From contig NZ_JAAGOW010000005.1 of NCBI RefSeq assembly GCF_010499245.1, positions 186,001 through 250,000 on the forward strand: DNA of 64,000 bases, given 5' to 3'. This document shows positions 53,198 through 62,152 of this stretch, piece by piece. The position numbers and the translations under genes were made by a program. The DNA comes from Variovorax sp. WS11 (lineage in GTDB: Bacteria > Pseudomonadota > Gammaproteobacteria > Burkholderiales > Burkholderiaceae_C). The first letter of the stretch is position 1. The number at the start of each line of letters is the position of its first letter. Below the pieces are notes generated by a model. That model saw only the letters and a program-made list of their open reading frames with translations. It was not told where the DNA came from and searched no databases.

Positions 53198-53440
53198 TTC
53201 CGTCTCCTTGTCTAGAGGTTGGAAATCCCGTTGTAACTAAACGGGGGTGACTCGGGTAGTCCTACATAGCATCTCATGGCCGCTGGCGTACAGCCAGGCT
53301 CTCGAGCCCAATGTTCGACATTTGTCTCGACCTGAAAATTGGTTCCGAAGGAAGTGCCGAGGCCGTCGGTGGCATCCGGTGAAGCCTCGTGGCCGCGCTT
53401 CAAGAGGTGTGGCCCAGGAGACCACGCGTGAGCCTCGCGG
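53198..53440 (-). other. Non-coding region upstream of the IS110 gene (bridge RNA candidate)
   Basis: These 243 bp lie between the transposase start and the YdeI-type gene and contain no coding region. In IS110-group elements the guide (bridge) RNA is transcribed from this 5' non-coding end. The element's boundary must lie within this stretch. No clear RNA fold was worked out by hand. Confidence 0.35.
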
Positions 53441-54058
53441 TCATGCCTTGGCACTGGGCTTGAAGATGTGGACGGTCTCGCCGCGCGCGAGCTTCTCCAC
53501 CAGCTGGGCGATGCGCCTGGCGCGCGTCTCGGCCTTCACGGCCGTCTGTATGCGCCACAGCACCGCGTAGCGATTGGCCGCGTTGATCGTTGCAAAGAAG
53601 GCCTTTGCCCTCGGCTCGGCTTCAAGCGCCGCCAACAGGTCCTCCGGCACCGCGGACGTGCGCGCTCCGTCGTAGGCCTGCGCCCAGCGTCCGTCGGCCT
53701 TGGCGGCTTCGATCTGCGCGTAGCCCGGCGCCTGCATGCGGCCCGCCTCGATGAGCGCCGCGACCTTGTCGACGTTGATCTTCGACCAAATGCTGCGCGC
53801 GCGCCGCGGCGTGAAGCGCTGGAGAAAGTGCTGGTCGTCGACGCCTTTCTTCTGGCCGTCGATCCAGCCCCAACAGAGCGCGATCTCCACCGCCTCGGGG
53901 TAGGTGACGCTGGGTTCATTGGCGCCCCGCTTGGCGATCTTGAGCCAGAGGCCGTCGGAGGTGGCGTGATTCTTCTTCAGCCAGGCCTCGAAAGCCTTGG
54001 CGCTCTTGAACAAGGTCGGGGAGGAGTCGGGTTGGATGGCGGATTTGGCAGCGGGCAT
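53441..54058 (-). CDS. YdeI/OmpD-associated family protein
   Basis: A 205-residue cytoplasmic protein. Motifs: FKSAKAFEAWLKKNHATSDG, LWLKIAKRGANEPSVTYPEA, VEIALCWGWIDGQKKGVDDQ, HFLQRFTPRRARSIWSKINV and the C-terminal VLWRIQTAVKAETRARRIAQ. This is the YdeI/OmpD-associated family (sometimes annotated as bacteriocin-protection proteins), of unclear role. The ATG at 54058 gives the standard start; the open frame extends further upstream without similarity. It borders the IS110 element on one side and the DUF2200 fragment on the other. Confidence 0.85.
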   Translation of the reverse strand: MPAAKSAIQPDSSPTLFKSAKAFEAWLKKNHATSDGLWLKIAKRGANEPSVTYPEAVEIALCWGWIDGQKKGVDDQHFLQRFTPRRARSIWSKINVDKVAALIEAGRMQAPGYAQIEAAKADGRWAQAYDGARTSAVPEDLLAALEAEPRAKAFFATINAANRYAVLWRIQTAVKAETRARRIAQLVEKLARGETVHIFKPSAKA

Positions 54059-54119
54059 CGCATGGAGTGTGCCGCAGAGAGCCAGCGCGGTTCGCTGCAC
54101 CGCGGCATGGGCCTTGGTG

Positions 54120-54227
54120 CTATTGCCGCAGAACCTTCTCCATCTTCCTTCCCTTCGCGAGCTCATTGATCAGCTTGTCCAGATAGCGAATTCTCTGCAT
54201 CAGCGATCGATCCTCTTCGTCCGCAGA
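54120..54227 (-). pseudogene. DUF2200 gene fragment
   Basis: A 35-codon remnant, EEDRSLMQRIRYLDKLINEL then AKGRKMEKVLRQ and a stop. It is clearly homologous to the C-terminus of the intact DUF2200 protein at 48256-48606 (PLMQKIRYLDKLVDELAKGK). The upstream part is missing or unrecognisable. The divergence shows it is an old paralogue, not a recent duplicate. Confidence 0.65.
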
Positions 54228-54260
54228 GGGGTGTGGCGCGAGCCGCGCCCAGCATCACGC

Positions 54261-55673
54261 CTACTGAGAAAGCTGCTTGACCATGCGGTACATGAACTCG
54301 CGGCCATCGTAGAGCCGCGGAATGGCAACGCGCTCGTCCAGGCCGTGGGCGCGAGCGTCGCTGGGCTCCGAGAAGATGCCGGAAACGCCGTACATCGGGA
54401 TGCCGACGTTGCGCATGAACCGGCTGTCGGTTGCGCCCGTGCTCATCGTCGGGACCACCGGGATGCCGGGCCACATCTGCTGGGTGATGGAATCGACGAC
54501 TTCCAGCACGTCGGCGCGCAGCGGCGACGCCGGACTCTTGAGCGGCGGATTGCTTGTTTCGATCTTGATGCGACTGCTGGCCAGGACCTTGCGCAGAGTG
54601 GCATCGACCTCAGCGGGATCGTCGTGCGGCAGGATGCGGCAGTTCACCGTCGCTTTCGCCGACTGCGGCAGCGCGTTCTCCGCATGGCCGGCCAGGAGTT
54701 GCGTCGCCACGCAGGTGGTGCGCAGGGTGGCGTTGTAGAGCGCCGAGCGCGACAGGCGATCGATCGCAGCCTCGTCCGGTTTTCCAGACGCGACCGCGCG
54801 CATGTCCTCGGCCATCTGACCGGTTTCGAACTGGGCGCTTTTTTCGAAGTAGCTGCGCGTGACGTCGGCCAGTTTCACGGGGAAGCGGAACGCACCGAGT
54901 CGATCCAGTGCCGCGCTGAGCTCGTAGATCGGGTTGGCAGGCGTCGGCAGGGAGCTGTGGCCGCCGACATCGCGCACTTCGAGCTTGTAGGTCGTGTACA
55001 TCTTCTCTGCAACCTGCATGCGGTGTAGTACCGGCTTGCCGTTGTTGAGCTGGCCGCCGCCGCCCTCGTTGATACCGAACTCCGCGTCGAGCAGCGCGCG
55101 CTGGTTGTTCAAGAGCCAGAAGGCGCCGTTGGTGGGCACGTCCCCGAGTTCCTCGTCAGCCGTCAACGCCAGCACGATGTCGCGAGTGGGCTTGAACCCC
55201 TCTCGCTTGAGTTGGCCCAGGACAGAGACGAACGAAGCTGCCATGGCCTTGTCATCCGACGCGCCGCGCGCGGTGAAGTAGCCGTCGTCTTCCTTGAGCT
55301 TGAATGGATCCGTCTTCCAGTCCTGACGGCGAGCCTCGACCACGTCGAGGTGGGCCAGCAGCAGAAGCGGCTTCTTCCCGCCCGTGCCCTTGTAGCGAAC
55401 GACCAGGTTGCCTTTGTTCGGGTAAGGCTCGAAGAGTTGAATCTCGTCGGCCTTGAACCCCGCATCCAACATGTGCTTGCGCATGGCCTGCGCCGCTTCG
55501 GTGTTGTTGCCCGTCAGATGGGTCGTGTTGATCTCGACGAGTTCCTTGTAGATGTCGTGGAAACGCTGCTGCTCGGGGCTCAGCGGCAGCGTCTGCGCCT
55601 GTGTTTGGGCGCCGGCCCAGGAAGTGACGCACAGCAGTGCCGCCGCGGCGCAATGTAGTAGCTTCTTGTTCAC
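54261..55673 (-). CDS. Secreted M20-family metallopeptidase
   Basis: A 470-residue M20/M25/M40 peptidase. The signal peptide is KKLLHCAAAALLCVTSWAGA. Metal-site motifs in order: LLLLAHLDVVEARR (His, Asp), FTARGASDDKAMAASF (Asp), LALTADEELGD (Glu pair), and the C-terminal Asp/His region (GATDSRFMRNVGIPMYGVSG; DARAHGLDERVAI). The dimerisation domain lies near residues 215-345. The GTG at 55673 was chosen as it begins the signal peptide behind GGAAGG. It lies 28 bp downstream of the NRPS gene on the same strand and may be cotranscribed. It probably cleaves dipeptides in the periplasm; a role with the NRPS product is only speculative. Confidence 0.88.
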   Translation of the reverse strand: MNKKLLHCAAAALLCVTSWAGAQTQAQTLPLSPEQQRFHDIYKELVEINTTHLTGNNTEAAQAMRKHMLDAGFKADEIQLFEPYPNKGNLVVRYKGTGGKKPLLLLAHLDVVEARRQDWKTDPFKLKEDDGYFTARGASDDKAMAASFVSVLGQLKREGFKPTRDIVLALTADEELGDVPTNGAFWLLNNQRALLDAEFGINEGGGGQLNNGKPVLHRMQVAEKMYTTYKLEVRDVGGHSSLPTPANPIYELSAALDRLGAFRFPVKLADVTRSYFEKSAQFETGQMAEDMRAVASGKPDEAAIDRLSRSALYNATLRTTCVATQLLAGHAENALPQSAKATVNCRILPHDDPAEVDATLRKVLASSRIKIETSNPPLKSPASPLRADVLEVVDSITQQMWPGIPVVPTMSTGATDSRFMRNVGIPMYGVSGIFSEPSDARAHGLDERVAIPRLYDGREFMYRMVKQLSQ

Positions 55674-55701
55674 CAGAATGGCCTTCCGTATTGAACGATC
55701 T

Positions 55702-58700
55702 TCAAGCCTTGCCCAAAGCCGATGCGGCGGGGCTCGGCTCAGTATATTTGGCGGCTTGCAAGGGACCAAGGTCTGCTATTGGACCCGGGTTTTGCCCACT
55801 GCCCTCCTCCACCTTCGCTACGCAATGCGCAACGATGGCGCCCAGCTCGACCCGGCACGCCTCGGCCAGCCGCTCGATGGTCGATGCCTCGAACATCCGC
55901 GCGCTGTACACCCAGCCCAGCGACAGCTTCCCGTCGTAGACCTGCCCGATCACCTCCAGCCAGTTCGCCAGCGGCCCGTCCGCATCGCGTTCCGCACCTG
56001 CCGACTCCTGCGCCGGCGCGAAGGCTGCATCGGCGCCGAAGGTCTGGTCGAACTGCCCCAGGTAGTTGAAGGTGATCCGCGGCTCGACCATCGACAGCGA
56101 TTCGCGCACCTGCGCGTCGGGATGCAGCTGGCGCAGCAGGCCGAAGCCGATGCCCTTGTCCGGCACCGCGCGCAAGGCCGCGGAGACCGCGCGGATCGAC
56201 GCCTCCACGCTGCGCCCGCCCGCCGGCAGGCGCACCGGATAGGCGCTGGTGAACCAGCCCACCGTCCGACTCAGGTCCAGCCCTGCAGCATCGCCCTCGC
56301 GGCCATGGCCCTCGAGCGTGATCAGCGTGTCGGGCCGCTGCGTCCATGCAGACACGGCGCGGCCCAGCGCAGCCAGCAGCAGGTCGTCGATGCGCGTGCC
56401 GTAGGCCGCGGGCGCGACGCGCAGCAGTTGCTGCGTCAGCGCGGCATCGAGCCGCATCGGCACCACCGCCTTGTCGGCGATGCGCGGCCGCGCATTCGAA
56501 TCGTCGCGCGGCAGATCGCCCGGCACCGCGAGCTGGTCGCGCCAGTACGGCAGTTCGGCCAGCGCGGCGGGGCCGGCCGCGCGCGCGTGCAGGTGCTGCG
56601 CCCAGGCCTTGTACGGCGCGGTGCGCGCCGGCAACACGGCCTCGCCGCCTTGCGCGTACAGCGCCTGCAGGTCCTCCAGCAGCACGCGCCACGACACGCC
56701 GTCGATCACGAGGTGGTGCACCACGATCAGCAGCCGTGCGCTGCCGTCCGCATGGCGCAGGTGCAGCACGCGCCATACCGGGCCGCCATCGAGCGCGAGG
56801 CTGCGCTGCGCACTGTCGCATTCGCGCTCGATGTCCTCCGGTCCTGCCACGTCGCGATGCCACAGCAAGTCGGCATCGGCCTGCGCCGCATAGGCCTGGG
56901 TCCAGCCGCCATCGGCCTGCGGCCGGAAGCGCATGCGCAGCGCATCGTGCTGGACCGCCAGCTGCGCGATGGCCCGTGCCAACGCGGCCTCGTCCAATGC
57001 CGTGCGTGCATGCAGCAGCACCGACTGGTTGAAGTGGTGGGGCGCGGGAATCGCTTCGCCGAAAAACCACGACTGGATCGGCGTCAGAGGCAGCTCGCCC
57101 TCGGCGGCCACTTGTGCCACTTGCGTCGCGGGGGCCGGCTGCGGCGCCTCGGCGGCCTCCTCGCGGCTCGCCATCAGCGCCTCGATGCTCTGGTGGCGCA
57201 GCAGGTCGCGCAGCCGCAGCTCGAAACCCAGAGCGGCATTGCGCACGCGCGAGATCACCTGCAGGCTCAGGATCGAATCGCCGCCCAGCGCGAAGAAGTT
57301 GTCGTCGATGCCCACCCGCTCCACGCCCAGCACCTGCTGCCAGATCTCGGCCAGGCGCTGCTCGACGGCGTTGCGCGGTGCGCGGGACACTGGTGCGGCC
57401 GGGGCGGCGGGCTCGGGCAAGGCCGCGCGGTCCAGCTTGCCGCTGATCAACCGCGGCAGCGCTGGCAGGCACATCACGCGCGCCGGCACCATGTACTCGG
57501 GCAACCGCTGCGCCAGCTGCTGTCGGATGCGCGCCGGCAGCGCACCGGACGGCGCCCCGGCCAGCGGCACCGCATAGGCCACGAGCTGCCGTCCCGAGGC
57601 GCCCTCGCGCACCACCACGGCCGCGTCGAGCACGCCGGGCACTTCGCGCACGCGCGCCTCGATCTCGCCCAGCTCGATGCGGAAGCCGCGGATCTTCACC
57701 TGGTGGTCGGCGCGGCCGACGTACTCGATGTTGCCGTCGTCCATCCAGCGCACCAGGTCGCCCGTGCGATAGAGGCGCCCGCCATCGGCCGCGAACGGGT
57801 CGGCGACGAAGCGCTCGGCGGTGAGCGCACTGCGCCCCAGGTAGCCGCGCGCGAGGCCATAGCCGCCGATGTAGAGCTCGCCGATCGCGGCGTGCGCGAC
57901 CGGCTGCATGTTCGGGTCCAGCACGTAGGCGCTGCGCTCGCCCACCGGGCGGCCGATGGGCGCGTAGGCGCAGTCGAAGCCGCGGTCGGCCGTGGTCTTC
58001 CAGATCAGCGGCGTCACCACCGTCTCCGTCGGACCGTAGCCGTTGATGAGCAGGCGCGGCCGCAGGCTGCGGCAGACCTTGTCGTAGGCCGCGCGGGGCA
58101 TGGCCTCGCCGCCGAACACGTACAGCTCCACCGGCGGCGCATCGTCGCGCAGGCTGGCCCAGTCGGCGATCTGGCCCAGGTAGGCCGGCGGAAAGGCCGC
58201 ATTCGTCACGCCGTAGCGGTGCAGCGCCTGGTAGGTCTGCTCGGCGGTCCAGAGCTCGTTGTCGCGCAGCGCGAGGCCCGCGCCCACGCACAGCGGCGTG
58301 AGCCAGCGCTCGTGCGCGCCGTCGAAGGAGAAGGACATGAAGTGCAGCTCGCACGACTGCGGCCCCATGCCGTAGATGGCGGCCGTCGCCAGGCAGTGCA
58401 TCGCGAGCGGCCCGTGCGCCACGGCCACGCCCTTGGGGCGGCCGGTGGAGCCGGAGGTGTAGATCACATAGGCCAGGTGATCGGGCTGCACGCCGGTGCG
58501 CGGATCGTGCGCCGGCTGCCCGGCCAGGTCGATCGCCTCCAGCACGACGAGCGCGGCACCGTCCATTGCCGGCAGGCGCGGGCGCACCGCCTCCTGCGTG
58601 AGCAGCAGCGCGATGCCACTGTCCTCGATCATGTAGGCCAGCCGCTCGGCCGGGTAGGCCGGGTCGAGCGGCACGTAGGCGCCGCCGGCCTTGAGCACCG

Positions 58701-60615
58701 CCAAGAGCGACACGATGCTGTCCAGCGAGCGCTCCAACGCCACGCCGACCAGCACGTCCGGCCCGACGCCGCGGCCGATCAGGTGATGCGCGAGACGGTT
58801 GGCGCGCGCGTTGAGCTGCGCATAGCTGAGCTCGTCCTCGCCCAGCAGCAGCGCGATCGCATCGCCGCGCTGCGCGGCCTGCGCCTCGATGAGCCGGTGC
58901 ACGGGGCCGTGGGGCACCGGCGCGCCAGCGGGCTCGTTGCGGCCCCGCGCCAGGGTGCGGGCTTGCGTCTCGGCGTCCAGCCAGGCCAGCTCGCCCAGGG
59001 CACGCTGCGCATCGGCGGCCATCTGGCGCAGCAGTTGCTCCATCTGGGCGCGCAGGGCCTCCACGAAGGCCTCGTCGAAGGCCTGGCGGCCATAGCAGTA
59101 CTCGATCTCCAGCGTCTCGCCGGCGATCACCTGCAGGTCCATGGCGTAGCCGGTGAGGCCGCCGCCGCTCGCCTCGCCGAACTGCAGGCCGTAGCGCTCC
59201 AGGCTGCGCAGGGTCTGGTCGATGGGCACGTTCTCGAACACGATGATGCTGTCGAACAGCGGCCGGCCGGCCGAGCCGGCCCAGCGCTGGACGTCCGCGA
59301 GCGCTGCGTGCTCCTGCTCGCGCAGCCGCAGGTTGGTGGCCTGCACCGTGCGCAGGTAGTTCCCCACCGCCAGGCTCGCGTCCGGCCGCAGCGGCACCGG
59401 GATGGTGTTGATGAACAGGCCCATCATCTCCTGGGCGCCGGGCAATGAGGGCGGACGCCCCGCCACCGTGGCACCGAACACGACCTCGTCGCGCCCCGTG
59501 TGCCGGTGCAGCAGCAGCGCCCAGGCCGCCTGCACCAGCGTGTTGAGCGTGACGCGCTCGCGCTGCGCGAAGGCCTGCAGCACGGCGGTCTGGTCGCGGT
59601 CCAGGCGGGTGTAGATCTTGCCGAAGCCCTCGCGCTGCGCGTTGCCGGGGCCCGCCTCGGCCAGCAGCGTGGGCTCGTCGGTGCGCGCGAGCTCGGCCTT
59701 CCAGAAGCGCTCGGCCTCGCCCGCGTCCTGCGCCTGCAGCCAGCGCAGGTAGTCGCCGTAGACCGGCGGCGCGGCCGGCAGGTCCTCGCCTGCATAGCTG
59801 CGCAGCCACTCGCCCATCAGCCGCGAATCGGTCCAGCCGTCGGAGAGGATGTGGTGGTGCGTCCAGATCAGCCGGTGGCGATCGTCGTCCAGCCGGATCA
59901 GCGTCACCTGCGACAGCGGCGGGCGCAGCCAGTCCACGCTGCGGGTCAGCAGCGCGTGGGCCTGTGCAGCCAGGCGTTCCTGCTGATCGTCCTGGCCGCG
60001 CCAATCGAGCAGCACGGCCGGTGCATCGGCTTCGCGGAACACGATCTGCAGCGGCCGCTGCATGCCGGCCTGCCACAGGAAGCCGGTGCGGAGCATCGCG
60101 TGCCGCGCCACCATCGCCTGCCAGGCGCTGGCGAGGCGCGTCGCATCGAGATGGCGCACCTCGATGTCGAGCTGGTTCACGTAGAGGCCCGAGCCGGGGG
60201 CTTCCATGGAGTGGAAGAACATGCCCTCCTGCGTGGGCGCGAGGGGATAGACGTCCTCGATGCGGCTTGGATCGAGGACCAGTGCGGCCACCGCATCGGC
60301 GTCGAGGAAGTCGTGCAGCGTGCCGCGCCTGCTTGGTGCGGGTGCCACGGGGGCGCTGCCGTCGAGGGCCTCGGCCACGCGCGCCAGCGGCGCAATGCTG
60401 TGGTGCTCGAACATCTGCCGCGGCGTGATCTTCCAGCCGCGCTGGCGCAAGCGCGCCACGATCTGCAGGCTCAGGATGGAGTCGCCGCCGAGTTCGAAGA
60501 AGTTGTCGTGGCGGCCTGCGCGCTCGACACCCAGCACCTGTTGCCAGACCTCGGCCAGTGCCTGTTCGATCTCGCCTTCAGGCGCTTCGTAGGCGCCCTG
60601 CTCCTGCGCCTCCAC
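55702..60615 (-). CDS. NRPS, PCP-C-A-PCP-E part
   Basis: This is 1,637 codons of a non-ribosomal peptide synthetase. Domains by residue: PCP (FFELGGDSILSL, Ser46); C at about 115-545 with HHILSDG at 254-260; A at about 570-1065 with A3 YTSGSTGRPKGV, A5 NGYGPTET, A7 RLYRTGDLVRW and Lys1060; PCP (FFALGGDSILSL, Ser1114); and an epimerization-type domain at 1165-1600 with HHLVIDGVSW and FNYLGQ. Residues lining the A pocket read D-G-E-A-V-G-G-V-T-K. The E domain implies a D-residue. There is no thioesterase. The GTG at 60615 is only the first possible start codon; the same frame reads LPLNANGKIDRKALP before it, so the gene really continues upstream into the damaged A domain at 60616-62152. Confidence 0.92.
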   Translation of the reverse strand: MEAQEQGAYEAPEGEIEQALAEVWQQVLGVERAGRHDNFFELGGDSILSLQIVARLRQRGWKITPRQMFEHHSIAPLARVAEALDGSAPVAPAPSRRGTLHDFLDADAVAALVLDPSRIEDVYPLAPTQEGMFFHSMEAPGSGLYVNQLDIEVRHLDATRLASAWQAMVARHAMLRTGFLWQAGMQRPLQIVFREADAPAVLLDWRGQDDQQERLAAQAHALLTRSVDWLRPPLSQVTLIRLDDDRHRLIWTHHHILSDGWTDSRLMGEWLRSYAGEDLPAAPPVYGDYLRWLQAQDAGEAERFWKAELARTDEPTLLAEAGPGNAQREGFGKIYTRLDRDQTAVLQAFAQRERVTLNTLVQAAWALLLHRHTGRDEVVFGATVAGRPPSLPGAQEMMGLFINTIPVPLRPDASLAVGNYLRTVQATNLRLREQEHAALADVQRWAGSAGRPLFDSIIVFENVPIDQTLRSLERYGLQFGEASGGGLTGYAMDLQVIAGETLEIEYCYGRQAFDEAFVEALRAQMEQLLRQMAADAQRALGELAWLDAETQARTLARGRNEPAGAPVPHGPVHRLIEAQAAQRGDAIALLLGEDELSYAQLNARANRLAHHLIGRGVGPDVLVGVALERSLDSIVSLLAVLKAGGAYVPLDPAYPAERLAYMIEDSGIALLLTQEAVRPRLPAMDGAALVVLEAIDLAGQPAHDPRTGVQPDHLAYVIYTSGSTGRPKGVAVAHGPLAMHCLATAAIYGMGPQSCELHFMSFSFDGAHERWLTPLCVGAGLALRDNELWTAEQTYQALHRYGVTNAAFPPAYLGQIADWASLRDDAPPVELYVFGGEAMPRAAYDKVCRSLRPRLLINGYGPTETVVTPLIWKTTADRGFDCAYAPIGRPVGERSAYVLDPNMQPVAHAAIGELYIGGYGLARGYLGRSALTAERFVADPFAADGGRLYRTGDLVRWMDDGNIEYVGRADHQVKIRGFRIELGEIEARVREVPGVLDAAVVVREGASGRQLVAYAVPLAGAPSGALPARIRQQLAQRLPEYMVPARVMCLPALPRLISGKLDRAALPEPAAPAAPVSRAPRNAVEQRLAEIWQQVLGVERVGIDDNFFALGGDSILSLQVISRVRNAALGFELRLRDLLRHQSIEALMASREEAAEAPQPAPATQVAQVAAEGELPLTPIQSWFFGEAIPAPHHFNQSVLLHARTALDEAALARAIAQLAVQHDALRMRFRPQADGGWTQAYAAQADADLLWHRDVAGPEDIERECDSAQRSLALDGGPVWRVLHLRHADGSARLLIVVHHLVIDGVSWRVLLEDLQALYAQGGEAVLPARTAPYKAWAQHLHARAAGPAALAELPYWRDQLAVPGDLPRDDSNARPRIADKAVVPMRLDAALTQQLLRVAPAAYGTRIDDLLLAALGRAVSAWTQRPDTLITLEGHGREGDAAGLDLSRTVGWFTSAYPVRLPAGGRSVEASIRAVSAALRAVPDKGIGFGLLRQLHPDAQVRESLSMVEPRITFNYLGQFDQTFGADAAFAPAQESAGAERDADGPLANWLEVIGQVYDGKLSLGWVYSARMFEASTIERLAEACRVELGAIVAHCVAKVEEGSGQNPGPIADLGPLQAAKYTEPSPAASALGKA

Positions 60616-62152
60616 CGCGGGCAGCGCCTTGCGGTCGATCTTGCCGTTGGCGTTCAGCGGCAGCAGAGCCCAGCGATCACCGCGGGGACCGTAATACTCA
60701 GGCAGCTTCTGCGCCGCATTTCTTCAGCGTTGCCGCTTCGGTCTGGCCCGACACGTAACTGACGAGGCCGAGCCCCACCGGCCCTGCTGTGCCACCACCA
60801 CCGCCGCACGCCCTCCTGCGCCAGCAACTGGGCCTCCGTCTCCCTGAGTTCGATGCGCAGGCCACGGATCTTCGCTGATGGTCCAGGCGGCCCAGGTACT
60901 CAGCTGACCATCCTCGCGCCAGCACCCGATCCCAGTGCGATAGAGCCTGCTCTCCCTGGGGGTCGAAGGATCGGCCACGAAGCGCGCTCGGTGCTGAGCG
61001 CGGGACTGTGCAGAAGCCGCGTGAGGCCGACGCCGCCCCACAGGTACAGCTCTCCGCCCACGCCGTGGGTACGGGGGTTCCAGGTGCGCGTCCAGCTACA
61101 TGCATGGGTGGCCTGGCTGGGCGGCAGATGGCCGCGGTTGTGGCATCTTCCCTGCAGGTCCAGCGTCACGTCGATGGCAGCCGCCTCGGTGGGGCCGCAG
61201 AGGTTGAAGAGGCGCGCCCGGGCAATCGCCTGAAGACCTCGGCCTGCACCAGCTCCGGGCAAGGCTTCTCCGCTACACGATGCGGCGCAGGCTGATGCAG
61301 CGCTCACCTCCTATGACCCAGGGAAGGCCTGCCAGCATCGAGGGCACGAGGTGCCGGTGCTGACGCTGCTGCTCGATCAAAGCGATCAGGCGGGCTGGAT
61401 CTCGATGGTCACCCGGTACTGCCACGGCGAGCACAGCCCCTGCATCAGCGGCCAAAAGAACTCCCACACCGACACGTCGAAGCGAGGAAGGGGGTCTGCA
61501 GCACACTTCGCGCCGGGCTGCGGGGCGCAGGCCTCCCGCATCCAGGCGAGGCGGTTGAAGAGCGACATGGCGGTTGGCTGCGCCCTTGGGGCGCCGGTGG
61601 GGCCGGAGTGCGGGATGACGTAGGCGAGGTGTTCTCCCGTGAGTTCCACTCCCGGGTTGGTCACCCACCCGAGAGATCAGGCATATCGACGGCCAGCACT
61701 TGCGCGGATGCAGCAAGGCCATGATGGGTGCGCGAGCACCAGCGACGCTTCGCCGTCCTGAGCATGTAGGCAATGCGTTCGGCGAGTACCGGGTCGATGG
61801 CGTAGGCGCCGCCGACACTTCATCACGGCAACAGCAAGGTCACGACCATCTCGACCGAGCGCTCCATGAGCACGCCCACGGGCATGTCGGGCTGCACACC
61901 GAGCGCGATCAGATGATGGCCAGCCGGTTGGCGCGCGCGTTGAGCTCCGTAGCTCAAGATGACATCACCGAAGACCACTCGCCCGCTGTCCGGCTACAAC
62001 TACCGCGCCGCCCGATCCAGCTGTGCACCGGCCGCACATCCTCATAGCGGCCTCGTTGTCCATTTAGCCCGCTGCACCCCGCGCTCGCTATCGCTCAGCA
62101 AGCCCAGATCCGCACCTGCCGCCCCGCGCCCCCGGCCAGCGCCTCCACGATC
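60616..62152 (-). pseudogene. Damaged NRPS adenylation domain between two intact parts
   Basis: All adenylation motifs are recognisable in order on the minus strand, but in changing frames with many base changes. They are: LSYGAQRARQ-like A1; GERIAYML; A3 as LAYVIPHSGPTGAP; A4 FDVSVWEFFWPLMQ; HLVPSMLAG; A5 LFNLCGPTEAAAIDV; A7 GGELYLWGGVGLTR; A8-like YLGRLDHQ and IELRETEAQLLAQEG; then the A10 motif LPLNANGKIDRKALP, which is in frame with the next PCP. The pocket residues seen, D-V-W-H-V-S-L-I-D, match the serine code. So one NRPS gene once (or still) ran from beyond 64000 to 55702. The sharp edges at both ends make a consensus error as likely as decay. Confidence 0.75.

Noticed and set aside
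55552..59448. Very long plus-strand open frame (1,298 codons) opposite the NRPS
   Set aside because: It is rich in Arg, His, Gln and Ala without any domain pattern and mirrors the GC-rich NRPS codons; the minus strand has clear NRPS motifs.
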